Shown: positions 51,326-60,103 of the stretch, piece after piece
Layout of the letters: the number at the start of each line of letters is the position of its first letter
Position numbering within the stretch: the first letter of the stretch is position 1
DNA from: JAVDCA01 sp035293985
Lineage (GTDB): Bacteria > Pseudomonadota > Alphaproteobacteria > Rhizobiales > Xanthobacteraceae
DNA length: 64,000 nt
Assembly (NCBI GenBank): GCA_035293985.1
Contig: DATGLS010000048.1
Location: forward strand, 62,001 to 126,000
Direction of reading: 5' to 3'
Program-made: the position numbers and the translations under genes
Notes under the pieces: model-generated
Told to the model about the DNA's origin: nothing
Database searches by the model: none
The model's input: only the letters and a program-made list of their open reading frames with translations

Positions 51326-53502
51326 GCGGCGCCCTCGGGCGCGGAGTCGGCCGGCGGCGGCGCCTCGCGCATGTGCGCATCGAGATCGATCGCGCCCTGG
51401 ATGGCGTGATCCTCGCCGGTCAGCGGATGGCCGAGCATTTCCGAGAGCACCTGCCGGATCGCCGGGGCGAGCACGTCGTAGCCCAGGTCCTTGGCGGTGA
51501 CGCCGAGCTTGTGGATGCGGTTCGTCTCGGCGTTGTAGGCCTCGACGCCGCGCTTCTCGTCCTTGCCGCGTAGCGTCAACTGCATCTCGGCGAGCTTGTG
51601 CATGAGTTCGCCATTGAGGGCGCCGAGCTTCTGCACCTGCTGCTGCAGCGCGACCATGCCCGGGTCGGCATCCTTGGAGAAGAGGTAGGGCTTGGTCGCC
51701 TGGATCTCGCGCTTGAGGCGCTCCATGATCTCGTCCGCGCCCGGGAAGTCGCCGAACTTGAACAGGAGATCGCCGATGATGCCGGCGAGCTGGGCATTCT
51801 GCTGCAGGATGATGGTGATGGCGTTCCAGGCTTCCTGCCGCTGGGTGGCGTAGTTCGGGCCCACATCGGCCATGCAGTCGTATTCGCCGATCGACGGGTT
51901 GAACGCGAGCTCGGCCGCCTCTTCGGTCTCCTTTTTGAGCTCGGTGACGGCCTGCTTCGAGTCGGGGTCGATCTTGATCCAGCGCTTGGTCCCGTCCTCG
52001 CCGAGCACGTGCAGGGTGCGCTCGGTGTCGTAGATTTTCGGGATCAGGTCGAGCAGCTGCATGCCGGTGAACCGGTACATGTCGCCCTGATGCTCGATGA
52101 AGTGATAGGTCGCGACGTCCCCCTGCCGCTGGCGCGCGTTGATGGCGCGGCCCGAGGCCGCAGCCTGCTGATCCTCTTCCCCCATCTTGGTCTGGTACTG
52201 GCCCGACGCCATCATCATCTGGCGCTCGGCGTCGGCCATGCCTTCGGCATAGACCGGCGAGGTCTGCGGCGGCTGCTGGCGCTGCGGCGCCTGGATCGCG
52301 GTCCCGGGATTGTCTTCGTCGACGTCATTGTACTGCAGGAACGCGTAGTTCTTGCGATTGGCGTCTTTCCAGGCCTCCTGGCCCTCGAAGGCGCGCGCCG
52401 GCCCGACCCAGGGCGATTTCGACTGCAGGGCGCCGAATTCTACTTGGCCCGAGGCGTTGTAATTGAGCATGCGCTGCTGGTCGATCAGGTAGCGCGTCAT
52501 GCCCTTGCGATCGAGCTTGCCGTCGATGATGACTTCCTCGCCGACTAGGCGGATGATCGGGATGTATTTGCCCGCCCACTTGCCGCGGTCGATGACCTTG
52601 TCGCCGGCGATCAGGAACCATTCGACCGACTGGCGCATCACGTCCTCGCGGATATAGCCGTCGAGCTCGCCGCCCTGAATTTGCGCAATGATCGGCTCGA
52701 TCAGCTCCCGCTCCTGCTCGGACTTGAAGACGCTGACCTGCTGGCCGCTCTGCGGCTCGGTATAGACCACGAGCGTGTCGCTCTTGCCCGTGCGGCGGTA
52801 GTACATGCACGTCTTGATGTGCGTGTCGGAGAGCCAGGTCTGGTCGGCGCCGAGCGTTGTCGTGCCGATCTTGCCCTTCCATTTGCGGTACTTCGGGTTG
52901 CGGAAGAACCGCTTGCGCAGGTGGTTCTCGAAGATCAGCCCGAAATTCGCGTCCGATCCGTCCGGCTCGATCGCGTCGGGGTCGAGGCCGACGCAGAGCG
53001 GGTCGCGGACCTGGCAGATGTAGATATCCTGGTCGCGGCTCTTGTCGTTGACGTAGTCGGTGCGCAGCGTGATGTAGCCGAAGCCGCCCGTCACCTGATC
53101 CGTAATCGCCTTGCGGTACGCGATCGTCGCCTTCGAGATGTACTCGATGCGGCGGATGATCGCCTGCATCACCTGCGAGCCTTCGTAGCTCGCCTCCCCG
53201 CCGGTGGGCCTGATCTTGATGGAGGATTTGTTCTCCATCGCCTCATTGATGATGATGCGGTTGTGCGTGCGCGTCTTGTTGATCGTGAGACACGGGCGAT
53301 CGTCGTTGTCGCGGTCCTGGTAGATTTTGTCCGGCCACTGGTGGCCGTTCCTCGCATCCGCATTCGCGAAGCGCGTGTCCTCGCGGAACCACTTATGGCA
53401 GTCGCTCTCCCAATCGAGCCAGCGCTTGAAGTCGTCGCGCGCCTCCTGGACGATGCGGTCATCGCCGGTCAGGCCGGCGAGATTGTCGTCATCGTCGGCC
53501 AT
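51322..53502 (-). CDS. P22-type portal protein (726 aa)
   Basis: Length equals P22 gp1 (725 aa) and the family motifs are present: NGHQWPDKI, RPCLTINKTRTHNRII, IEYISKATIAYRKAITDQVTGGFGY, CQVRDPLCVGLDPDAIEPDG, GKYIPIIRLVGEEVIIDGK and YNASGQVEFGALQSKSPWVG. It forms the dodecameric DNA gateway in the capsid. The ATG at 53502 is preferred over a TTG at 53517. The C-terminal 200 residues are helical, as in the P22 barrel. Confidence 0.9.
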   Translation of the reverse strand: MADDDDNLAGLTGDDRIVQEARDDFKRWLDWESDCHKWFREDTRFANADARNGHQWPDKIYQDRDNDDRPCLTINKTRTHNRIIINEAMENKSSIKIRPTGGEASYEGSQVMQAIIRRIEYISKATIAYRKAITDQVTGGFGYITLRTDYVNDKSRDQDIYICQVRDPLCVGLDPDAIEPDGSDANFGLIFENHLRKRFFRNPKYRKWKGKIGTTTLGADQTWLSDTHIKTCMYYRRTGKSDTLVVYTEPQSGQQVSVFKSEQERELIEPIIAQIQGGELDGYIREDVMRQSVEWFLIAGDKVIDRGKWAGKYIPIIRLVGEEVIIDGKLDRKGMTRYLIDQQRMLNYNASGQVEFGALQSKSPWVGPARAFEGQEAWKDANRKNYAFLQYNDVDEDNPGTAIQAPQRQQPPQTSPVYAEGMADAERQMMMASGQYQTKMGEEDQQAAASGRAINARQRQGDVATYHFIEHQGDMYRFTGMQLLDLIPKIYDTERTLHVLGEDGTKRWIKIDPDSKQAVTELKKETEEAAELAFNPSIGEYDCMADVGPNYATQRQEAWNAITIILQQNAQLAGIIGDLLFKFGDFPGADEIMERLKREIQATKPYLFSKDADPGMVALQQQVQKLGALNGELMHKLAEMQLTLRGKDEKRGVEAYNAETNRIHKLGVTAKDLGYDVLAPAIRQVLSEMLGHPLTGEDHAIQGAIDLDAHMREAPPPADSAPEGAA

Positions 53503-53524
53503 GTTCGGGACTGCCAAAACCTAT

Positions 53525-55159
53525 CTATCGGCCGAGCCAGCCGGCGCCGCGCTCGCCGACGGTCACCGGGGTCTGCGGGGGCGCCGCACCGCGCGCCGCC
53601 TTGCGCAGCTTCGCGACGATTGCGCGCTCGCCTTCCGCCCAGGCCTGCACAACCGCGTCGCCTTCGTCGGGCGAGCGGCCGAGCCGGTCGGCTTTCTTGA
53701 TGATCTCTTTGTCCTCGACCTGGATGCCGCCGGAAGAGAGCTTCCAGCGCACCGCGGTGAGGTCCGCGAGCAATGTCGGGCTCGGCGGCAGCGCGATCTG
53801 CGAGCCGCCCTCCTGATCCGGATCGAGCGCCTCGCGAAAACCCCACCAAGCCGCTGCCCGGAGGTTGCGGAAGCCGAGCTGCTTGTCCTTGGTGCGCGCC
53901 TGCGACTCGGCGGCGCCATTGAAGGGGCGCACGTCGACGTTGTTCTCTTCCAGCCGCTCCTTGACGCCGCCGCCGTAGCCGCCGCCGACGTCGACGATCA
54001 CGACGGCCTTGTGCCGACGCACCGTCACGACCAGGCCGGCCACATCGGACGGCCGCGGCGTCTCGATCCCGGGTCGCTTGACGAGCTCGGCGTACCAGGG
54101 GCCGTAGCGCGGCGCGATCGTGGTCGAGTCATCACCGCCCTGGGCGACGTCGACGCCGATCGCCGTCATCTGCGCGCCGATCGGCGGGGTCGCGGTCCAG
54201 CGTGCCTGCGCGGCCTTGACCCAGGCGGTCGGGATCACCTGCCATTCATGGTCCTTGCGCCCGACCACGAAATCGCCGTTGAGCAGCTGCGAGCGCAGCG
54301 GTTCCGGCAGGCTCTGGATCTGCGCCCGGTACCCCGTCTTGGCGAGGTAGGGATTGTTGTCGAGCAGCGACTGGATGAAAGTCCGCGTCAGCGGCTGCAC
54401 CACCCGCGCATCGTTGCTCGCGATCTCTTCCGCCGTGGCGGGGCGGTAATCCTTGAGCCCCGTGAAGACGATCGGCGAGCCGTCCGGCAGCCAGATCGTG
54501 GTTCCCTCGCGGTCCGGCGCGGTCGCCGCCCAGCGCAGTTCCCCCTGCTTTGCCGGGTTCGGAAAGCGCTCATCGAGCCAGGGCGCGAACCATTCGATCA
54601 GCCACTCGCCCTCGCCGCCGGTCGGCGGGTTCGACGCGATGATCGCCCGCTTGCGCTGGCTGCCGTCGACCGAGCGAAGCCACCCCAGCACGAACTGCAC
54701 CTTGGCGCGTGGGATCTGCGCGCCCTCGTCAAACCCGAAGAAATCGTGCGGCCGGCCCTGCCAGGAGAGCTCGGCGCCCGGCTTCTGCAGGTGGCCGAGC
54801 TCGAGCACGCAGGGCGGCCGGCGCAGGATCTTATCCGCCCCGTTCCAGCCCTCGCGGCCGGCAATTTCGATGATGCGGTCCTCGAGGCCGCGTAGATCGA
54901 CCGCTTGGCGCCGGAAGATGACGGCCCGTCGGTGCTGGGTCAGCGCCGTGCCGGCGAGCAGATCGGTCTTGCCGCCGCCGGCGCCCCCGCCGAACAGCAG
55001 CAAGTCCGCGAGCGACCAGTAGGCCTCACACTGCGGCTTGTTGTCCGGCTCGGGGAGCCAGATCGAGGCGAGCTCCGGGGCGATCAGCTGGTCGAGCTGC
55101 GCCTTTTGCGTCTCGTCCAGCGACGCGACATAGGCCTCGAGGTCATCGAGCGCGCCCAC
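53525..55159 (-). CDS. Terminase large subunit (544 aa)
   Basis: ATPase motifs: Walker A GGGAGGGKT at 57-65 (K64) and Walker B FFGFDEG, then SNPPTGG. The nuclease half has acidic residues expected in the RNase H fold: GVDVAQGGDD, IVDVGGGYGGG and SPDEGDAVVQAW. It packages DNA into the procapsid and cuts concatemers. It is preceded by the small subunit gene (2 bp apart) and followed by portal. Confidence 0.9.
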   Translation of the reverse strand: MGALDDLEAYVASLDETQKAQLDQLIAPELASIWLPEPDNKPQCEAYWSLADLLLFGGGAGGGKTDLLAGTALTQHRRAVIFRRQAVDLRGLEDRIIEIAGREGWNGADKILRRPPCVLELGHLQKPGAELSWQGRPHDFFGFDEGAQIPRAKVQFVLGWLRSVDGSQRKRAIIASNPPTGGEGEWLIEWFAPWLDERFPNPAKQGELRWAATAPDREGTTIWLPDGSPIVFTGLKDYRPATAEEIASNDARVVQPLTRTFIQSLLDNNPYLAKTGYRAQIQSLPEPLRSQLLNGDFVVGRKDHEWQVIPTAWVKAAQARWTATPPIGAQMTAIGVDVAQGGDDSTTIAPRYGPWYAELVKRPGIETPRPSDVAGLVVTVRRHKAVVIVDVGGGYGGGVKERLEENNVDVRPFNGAAESQARTKDKQLGFRNLRAAAWWGFREALDPDQEGGSQIALPPSPTLLADLTAVRWKLSSGGIQVEDKEIIKKADRLGRSPDEGDAVVQAWAEGERAIVAKLRKAARGAAPPQTPVTVGERGAGWLGR

Positions 55160-55160
55160 A

Positions 55161-55727
55161 TCAGGCCCGCTTCCGAGTTTTGGCGATGAAGGCAGCGAGC
55201 GCCCGGGCCCGCGTCTTGTCGTCGGTCACGTCCTTGGTCTCGATCGGGCCGCCGTTCTTGCCGACGTGCTCATTGACCAGGCGATCTCCGTACTTCTTCG
55301 GCGCCATCTTGCCCGCCATCCATTTGCGGGTGTCGATGCGCAGGCGCGCGCGGGCGATGTTCTCCTTGTCGACGATCTCGACCGCGATCCCCTCGTCCCC
55401 GAGCGGCTCGACGCGATAGTCACCCCGTGCGTCGTCGGCGATGTCCAGGCACTCATCGAACATCTGATCGGCGCGCAGCTCCATGGCGCGGCCATAGAGC
55501 TCGGCGAAATCCTTGTGCACCAGAAGCCAGCCATAGACCGTGTCGCGGTGCGGCATGTCCTCGCGCTGGCAGATCGAGCGCACCGATTGTGGGCGGCCCG
55601 TCGTAGGATCAGGGGTGACGATCAGGCGGCAGATCGTCTCCGCAAGGTCGTGGCTGTAGAGCGACGGGCGGCCCGCTTTGCCCGGAGAGGCGCCGGCGGC
55701 TGCCGGCGCCTCACTGGGTGTCGACAT
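55161..55727 (-). CDS. Terminase small subunit (188 aa)
   Basis: The N-terminal HTH-like region AGRPSLYSHDLAETICRLI and SVRSICQREDMPHRDTVYGWL is typical of terminase small subunits that recognise the packaging site. The middle is a helical oligomerisation segment (FAELYGRAMELRADQMFDECLDIADDA) and RIDTRKWMAGKMAPKKYGDRL. Adjacent to the large subunit; start overlaps the exported protein gene by 17 nt. Confidence 0.85.
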   Translation of the reverse strand: MSTPSEAPAAAGASPGKAGRPSLYSHDLAETICRLIVTPDPTTGRPQSVRSICQREDMPHRDTVYGWLLVHKDFAELYGRAMELRADQMFDECLDIADDARGDYRVEPLGDEGIAVEIVDKENIARARLRIDTRKWMAGKMAPKKYGDRLVNEHVGKNGGPIETKDVTDDKTRARALAAFIAKTRKRA

Positions 55728-56133
55728 AGAGCGTGTCGCTCGTCGTCGTGCAGGTGGCCTGGATCGCGTCGGAGGGCACGTAGGGCCAATCGCGGCGATA
55801 GGTCTGCCCCGCGGTGAGCAGGATCGACGCGCCCTTACTCGCGCTGCCGCTGCCGATGAAAATCCAGCAGCTGTCGGTCGCGTTGTTGTTGTTGATGGTC
55901 AGCGAGCGGCGCGCCGGCGTCCCGGGATAGGCCGTCGAGGTCAGCGCCGGCAGCACCGTCTGGAAGGTGTTCCCGGTGGCGATGACGGCCGAGCTATTGA
56001 GCGTGCCGGCTGCCTGGGATTGACCTTGGAAAGAGGTCGCCTCCTGGCCGTGGGCAGGCGCGCCCGCGAGCCCAGCAAGCGACCACGCGAGCGCTGCCGC
56101 GGCAAGCGCTCGGACGACATGGCGCGCCAGCAT
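55711..56133 (-). CDS. Exported beta-rich phage protein (140 aa)
   Basis: A signal peptide (LARHVVRALAAAALAWSLAG then LAGAPAHGQ) precedes RRSLTINNNNATDSCWIFIGSG and a GASILLTAGQTYRRDWPYVPSDAI segment, which resembles phage capsid/tail beta domains. Two Cys (DSCWIF, ATCTTT) may pair. The start at 56133 gives the best signal; 56148 is also in frame. Exported small proteins beside terminase are unusual. Confidence 0.55.
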   Translation of the reverse strand: MLARHVVRALAAAALAWSLAGLAGAPAHGQEATSFQGQSQAAGTLNSSAVIATGNTFQTVLPALTSTAYPGTPARRSLTINNNNATDSCWIFIGSGSASKGASILLTAGQTYRRDWPYVPSDAIQATCTTTSDTLYVDTQ

Positions 56134-56236
56134 GACGATCCCTCGCATTGCTACGTCCGCGTCACGCGCGCCGCAGGTAGGGCCGCGGCGCCGTCAAAGC
56201 CGGGCGTCCCCGGCCGCGGAGCTTGTCCGAATCGGA

Positions 56237-56860
56237 TTACTGGAACCGATACCAAGTCGTGTTCGACGCCTGATAGCGCCAGGCGTAGCCGACGCCGGCG
56301 ACGCAAGCCGCGGCCGGGTTATTCTTGATCGATTGGTTGGCGTTCGCCGCGACCGTGAGGACGCCGACGGTCGCGGCCGCGCAGGTGATGCGCTGGATGT
56401 AGCCCTCGATCGGGGCCGCCGGCATCGTGATCGTGAAGGCGGAGGCCTGCGCGCCATCGAGGAAATAGAACGGCGTGTTCGCCGGGATGGTCGCGGTCAC
56501 GGGCGAGGTCACGTCCACCATCGGCCCCTGCCCGAGCTGTACGATATTCGCGAGCGCCGTGGTCGGAGGGGCCGATGCCTGCGGACCGGGCGTATAGATG
56601 TCCAGCGGCACCATCTCGGTGCCGGCGAAGACGGAGGGGCCCGCCGGAACCGTCTGGGCGCAATAGGTCGAGCCGCCGACAGAGCCGGCGCCCTGCCCGG
56701 TGACGCCGGCCTGCGAGGGGCCCGCGCCGACAACTGCAGCGCAATAGGAAGCGCCCCCGATGATCGGCAGCGTCGACCAAAGGCCGGCCGCGTTCGCCGC
56801 GTAGATGCCGAAGGCCACAACACACGTGGCCGCGAGCGCCGAGAGACGCTTGAGCTTCAT
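56237..56860 (-). CDS. Exported Gly/Ala-rich phage protein (207 aa)
   Basis: Signal peptide KLKRLSALAATCVVAFGIYAANA; the mature part has paired Cys segments (GASYCAAVVG, GSTYCAQTVP), ANTPFYFLDGAQASAFTITMP and a terminal YAWRYQASNTTWYRFQ, a motif common at the ends of phage surface domains. AGGAGA lies before the ATG at 56860. It may be a decoration or surface-conversion protein. Confidence 0.55.
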   Translation of the reverse strand: MKLKRLSALAATCVVAFGIYAANAAGLWSTLPIIGGASYCAAVVGAGPSQAGVTGQGAGSVGGSTYCAQTVPAGPSVFAGTEMVPLDIYTPGPQASAPPTTALANIVQLGQGPMVDVTSPVTATIPANTPFYFLDGAQASAFTITMPAAPIEGYIQRITCAAATVGVLTVAANANQSIKNNPAAACVAGVGYAWRYQASNTTWYRFQ

Positions 56861-56967
56861 GGGAATTCTCCTGAGTGAGATACCGGCGCGGCCGGCGCTG
56901 TGACGGTGGAACTGCGGCGACCGTCGCGCCGATTGCCCGCGCTGGACGCGCGTAGTGGTCGGAAAAT

Positions 56968-57180
56968 CTAGATTTTGGCCGGAGTTTGCGGCCTGCGCCC
57001 CGCCGTCCAATTCCAGAACAGGCGCGCTTCAGCGTTCGGAATGACCCAACACGAGCCGTCGGAGTCGAGGAACACGACCCATTCGAGGCTGCTCTCGGGG
57101 CCGTAATCGATCACGAATAGTGCACGTCCCGGCCCCTTCGGGGTGACCATATGCAGCGGCTGGCGCAACTCGGTGATCAT
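56968..57180 (-). CDS. Small phage protein (70 aa)
   Basis: The ATG at 57180 overlaps the stop of the 29-aa membrane peptide (TAATG). The protein reads MVTPKGPGRALFVIDYGPESSLEWVVFLDSDG then CWVIPNAEARLFWNWT, a compact beta fold of unknown function. The stop lies in a palindromic AAAATCTAGATTTT sequence (56962-56975) that may fold in RNA. Confidence 0.5.
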   Translation of the reverse strand: MITELRQPLHMVTPKGPGRALFVIDYGPESSLEWVVFLDSDGSCWVIPNAEARLFWNWTAGRRPQTPAKI

Positions 57181-57269
57181 TACGGGTGCCATCCGGCAAA
57201 CAGCAGGATCAACAGGACCTCGAGCACGAGGGTCGCGACGATGGCTCGCGCAAGATCAGAGCGCCTCAT
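57180..57269 (-). CDS. 29-residue membrane peptide
   Basis: A short frame RRSDLARAIVATLVLEVLLILLFAGWHP with one hydrophobic span and basic N terminus. It overlaps the gene upstream by ATGA and the gene downstream by TAATG, which is the strongest reason to believe it is translated. Function unknown. Confidence 0.45.
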   Translation of the reverse strand: MRRSDLARAIVATLVLEVLLILLFAGWHP

Positions 57270-57514
57270 CGCCGCAGCTCATCCGCAATCGCCGCGATCT
57301 CGCGTGCGACCTCGGACTTCTCTTCGTGGAACCGGCTCGGATCAGAGCCGAGCGGGATGTTGCGGCGGATGCGGGAAGCGAGCTCATCGAGCCGCACCGC
57401 GAGGCGATGCTCGGTCTCCCGCTGAGGCGCCCGGGCGACGCGCCCGACGCGATCGGCATCGCGCGGCGTATCCAGCAGGCAGCGCGCCAAGGAGGCCTCG
57501 GCTCTCCGGTTCAT
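57266..57514 (-). CDS. Small helical phage protein (82 aa)
   Basis: Arg/Ala-rich N terminus and a charged helical C-terminal part (LDELASRIRRNIPLGSDPS, EKSEVAREIAAIADELRR). Start overlaps the 152-aa gene by ATGA. No family recognised. Confidence 0.5.
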   Translation of the reverse strand: MNRRAEASLARCLLDTPRDADRVGRVARAPQRETEHRLAVRLDELASRIRRNIPLGSDPSRFHEEKSEVAREIAAIADELRR

Positions 57515-57969
57515 GCAGCTTCACACCACTTCGGCGGATCGTTTCCGTTGCACAGCGCCGGAATGCCGGCGAGCACCAGGAGATGGCGCTCATAGATCGC
57601 ATCCGGCCGTTCATTGCTGGCGACCGTCACGGCCGCGCACCAGCCGGGCTTTTCTTCAGCGATGCCGCGCAGGAAGGCGCGAATCAGGTAAAGGCAGTGG
57701 TCGCTCGACTTGCCGAGCACCACCATGTGGTCGGTCTTGGTCACCAGCACGCCGATGCCGTGGCGGCCAGGCGCCGTGAACGGCGCGATCGATCCCGGCA
57801 ACACGAAACAGAAACCGACCTGCAGCTCTTCGCCCGCCGGCTTCATATGCTCGGCGAGCAGCGCGCGGCGGCGCTCTTGCGGCGTGCGGCGAGCGTTACG
57901 GCGTAACGTCTTCCTGTAGCCGACGACGTGCCGGCCGTCCGCGAGCGTGACTGATACGCGACCGCTCAT
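57511..57969 (-). CDS. Phage protein (152 aa), unknown
   Basis: Basic N-terminal region (GYRKTLRRNARRTPQERRRALLAEHMKP), then a mixed alpha/beta domain (GIGVLVTKTDHMVVLGKSSDHCLYLIRAFLRG, CAAVTVASNERPD). Precedes a chain of overlapping small genes. No motif identified; upstream 166 bp appear non-coding. Confidence 0.5.
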   Translation of the reverse strand: MSGRVSVTLADGRHVVGYRKTLRRNARRTPQERRRALLAEHMKPAGEELQVGFCFVLPGSIAPFTAPGRHGIGVLVTKTDHMVVLGKSSDHCLYLIRAFLRGIAEEKPGWCAAVTVASNERPDAIYERHLLVLAGIPALCNGNDPPKWCEAA

Positions 57970-58135
57970 CTTGCATCCCCGCGAGGGGGAATGCGCCGCA
58001 AAGATTCACAGCGCGTTAATAAGGCGGCCCGGCGCAACCTTTGGGAGGCGCAATCGCCGAGCCGCTGGCGCGGGCCTGGTGGCGCGTCACGCCGGCCGAG
58101 CGCGCACGGTCTGTCGGCGGGCGCGGACGGATTTC

Positions 58136-58336
58136 TCAATCCTTTATGTCGATCCGGACCCATTGGCGCAGACAGCGCTCACATTCGACGCGCACCGCCG
58201 GGCGGTTGCCGCTCGTGCTATAGGTCAAAGGCCTGCTCATCGGCGCGTTCTTCTCGAACTGCCGCGGACAGATGCAGGGCGTGCGCTTGCCGCCAATAAT
58301 CGCGGCCGCGACGTCTACTCGCGCTTGCGCTCGCAT
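58136..58336 (-). CDS. Small zinc-binding-like phage protein (66 aa)
   Basis: Two Cys pairs, CIC at 21-23 and CERC at about 52-55, and a CLRQWVRIDI end resemble a short zinc ribbon. The start at 58336 includes the first pair; a shorter start at 58240 would lose it. It follows the 284-aa gene by 6 bp. Confidence 0.5.
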   Translation of the reverse strand: MRAQARVDVAAAIIGGKRTPCICPRQFEKNAPMSRPLTYSTSGNRPAVRVECERCLRQWVRIDIKD

Positions 58337-58342
58337 GAATTT

Positions 58343-59197
58343 TTAGGATTGGCCTCGCTGCCTGCGCCCACGCGCACGACTTCCGAGATTGCCCGAAGAC
58401 TGCTCCGTCAATGTCACGTTGGTCAAGGGCCTTTTCGCCTCGCGCGTCACGTCGCCGAATTTTCCGACCTGGATTTCGAATGCCGGTCCCGTGTAAGTCA
58501 TTGGCCCGCTTGCGCGGATATCGTCGTTAACCACGACCGCAACTCCGTTGCGCGTGTAGTGCGCTTCCTGCAGCTGCTCGCGGCCGGTTCCAACCAGGCG
58601 CCACGTCCGGACCAGCTCGTCGATTGCATCGATCAGCGTGCCGGTGATGTAGCCCTCGGCGGCCTGGCGTCCCTTGACGATGCCGCCGGCGCCGGCCCAG
58701 CGGCGCGCCACATCGCGGATCAGCGCGCCTTCCCCGACGATCGAGATCAACAATTGCGAGTAGCGCGGTCCGACGGCGCGGATCGCGCCGGCGAGCAATT
58801 GCCCGGCGCGGATCAGCTCATCGCTGATCGGGTCGGCGACCCCGCTGCCGCCGCCACCGCCGCCCGACGTGATGTCGATTCCGCGCTGTCGCCCGACGGC
58901 GGCAAGCTCCCACATCTTACGGAAGCGCTCGCATGCGGCCTGCTGCGCGGTATTGAGGCGCCCGCGCGAGACCATGTGTTCGATCGCGCTCTCGCGCACA
59001 TTGACGGCGGCGGCATAGCGCTTGCCGGGCTCATAGGGATCATCGACGATGCGCGTGCCGACCTGAAAGCGCCCATCATGGCCGGGACGCTTTTCGTCCG
59101 ACGCGCGGGCCTTCTCGCGGTTCTTCTTTCCCACGAGCCCCTTCCCCATTCCCGCGACCGCCCCCGCGGCCGACTCCCCGAGCGCGAGCACGCTCAC
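58343..59197 (-). CDS. Phage regulator-like protein, DUF6456-like (284 aa)
   Basis: The segment YEPGKRYAAAVNVRESAIEHMVSRGRLNTAQQAACERFRKMWELAA recalls the DUF6456 domain of Rhizobiales proteins, followed by a Gly-rich loop and DELIRAGQLLAG and VARRWAGAGGIVKGRQAAEGY, which could be a helix-turn-helix. The GTG at 59197 overlaps the previous stop (GTGA). It may be a late transcription regulator given its place between early and late genes, but that is inference. Confidence 0.5.
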   Translation of the reverse strand: MSVLALGESAAGAVAGMGKGLVGKKNREKARASDEKRPGHDGRFQVGTRIVDDPYEPGKRYAAAVNVRESAIEHMVSRGRLNTAQQAACERFRKMWELAAVGRQRGIDITSGGGGGGSGVADPISDELIRAGQLLAGAIRAVGPRYSQLLISIVGEGALIRDVARRWAGAGGIVKGRQAAEGYITGTLIDAIDELVRTWRLVGTGREQLQEAHYTRNGVAVVVNDDIRASGPMTYTGPAFEIQVGKFGDVTREAKRPLTNVTLTEQSSGNLGSRARGRRQRGQS

Positions 59198-59382
59198 GCC
59201 CTCTGCATCAAAGCGAGTTTGGTCAGCGTGTCTTCTTTCGGCTCTTCGCCTTCGAGCCGCCACTTCAACCAGGTCGCGCGGCGGGCCACCTCGCGATCGA
59301 CATCGGGCGAGGCGATCAGCCGCGCGCATAGCCGCAAGGCAGCTTCGCGCTCGCGATCGGTGATGCCGAGATTGGTGGACAT
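59194..59382 (-). CDS. Small helical phage protein (62 aa)
   Basis: NLGITDREREAALRLCARLIASP followed by VARRATWLKWRLEGEE suggests two helices. Start at 59382 is followed downstream by a GTGA overlap with the DUF6456-like gene. Function unknown. Confidence 0.5.
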   Translation of the reverse strand: MSTNLGITDREREAALRLCARLIASPDVDREVARRATWLKWRLEGEEPKEDTLTKLALMQRA

Positions 59383-59457
59383 GACGCCTCCCGAAAAACG
59401 TCAGGGAGGATTGAGCGCGCAGGTGAGGTTTTCGGCAACGGATTAAGGGTCGAAGGA

Positions 59458-59700
59458 TTAACGGACCGTCTTGGGTAGACCGTAGCGCCGCGCCGCCTGC
59501 TGCCACTCATCGATCTCGGCGGACGTGACGTTGTGCGTCGCCTGCAGCTCGTCCCGCGTCACCACCCCGCCGGCGAGCGCCATGACGGCATCGGCCTTGC
59601 GGTGAGCCGTCCAGCGGCCGCCCGGGGTCAGCACCACGGCGCGTAACCGGGCGTAGCGCTTCGCCCGACGATTCGTCTCAATGTCGACCGAGAACCTCAC
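59458..59700 (-). CDS. SciP-like CtrA-antagonist protein (DUF1153), 80 aa
   Basis: Residues 29-75, RWTAHRKADAVMALAGG then TRDELQATHNVTSAEIDEWQ and RRYGLP, match the SciP/DUF1153 helix-turn-helix (compare the RWxxRRKAEVVxAVxGG pattern of the family). In Caulobacter SciP represses CtrA-dependent promoters. A phage copy could hold the host at a particular cell-cycle stage. The GTG at 59700 overlaps the previous stop (GTGA). The basic N-terminal helix (RRAKRYARLR) is also typical. Confidence 0.75.
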   Translation of the reverse strand: MRFSVDIETNRRAKRYARLRAVVLTPGGRWTAHRKADAVMALAGGVVTRDELQATHNVTSAEIDEWQQAARRYGLPKTVR

Positions 59701-59969
59701 GCCGCCGCTGCGGCCCGGGCCGCAGCCCACATTTGCATGCGCCCATGCGGGCACAACGGGTTGAGGCAGGTGGCCGTGACCGCGCGCAGGTCATCGAGCG
59801 CGATCGGCAGGACGACGCCGCCCAAGCCGCCCAGGGCCTCGACGATGTTGATGCGCACCCGGGCGATCTCGCCAGACCTCCCGACGATGACGCCGGCCAC
59901 CAGGACGGCGCCGCCCTCGCGCACCCAGGGGCGGAATAGCGCCCCTTCCCTGGCTTGGTCGTCGGCCAT
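59697..59969 (-). CDS. Small phage protein (90 aa) upstream of SciP-like gene
   Basis: A beta-rich protein with GAVLVAGVIVGRSGEIARVRINIVEALG and a Cys pair (TCLNPLCPHG) near the C terminus. It is co-translated with the SciP-like gene through GTGA. The start at 59969 is preceded by GACCAATCC with only weak ribosome-binding similarity. Function unknown. Confidence 0.5.
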   Translation of the reverse strand: MADDQAREGALFRPWVREGGAVLVAGVIVGRSGEIARVRINIVEALGGLGGVVLPIALDDLRAVTATCLNPLCPHGRMQMWAAARAAAAA

Positions 59970-59992
59970 CGGATTGGTCCCCGTGCGCCGGT

Positions 59993-60021
59993 AATCTATA
60001 GAAAAACTATCCCTCAATCAA
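59993..60021 (-). promoter_or_regulatory. Possible promoter for the SciP-like operon
   Basis: On the minus strand TTGATT (60016-60021) and TAGATT (59993-59998) are 17 bp apart, 24 bp before the start at 59969. The spacer contains an ATAG-AAAAA-CTAT palindrome. Nearby a TTTCACGTGAAG palindrome at about 60071-60082 may be an operator. Motif strength is modest. Confidence 0.35.
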
Positions 60022-60103
60022 CGGCTTAGGCCGGCTGCACCCGAGAACTAAGGGTGACCACGTAGAAGGATGTTTCACGTGAAGGCAAAGTGAATGCTGA
60101 AGT

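Noticed and set aside
56962..56975. AAAATCTAGATTTT palindrome as a terminator
   Set aside because: It is short, AT-only in the arms and lacks a GC stem, and the downstream gene continues in the same direction; it may be an RNA structure or chance.
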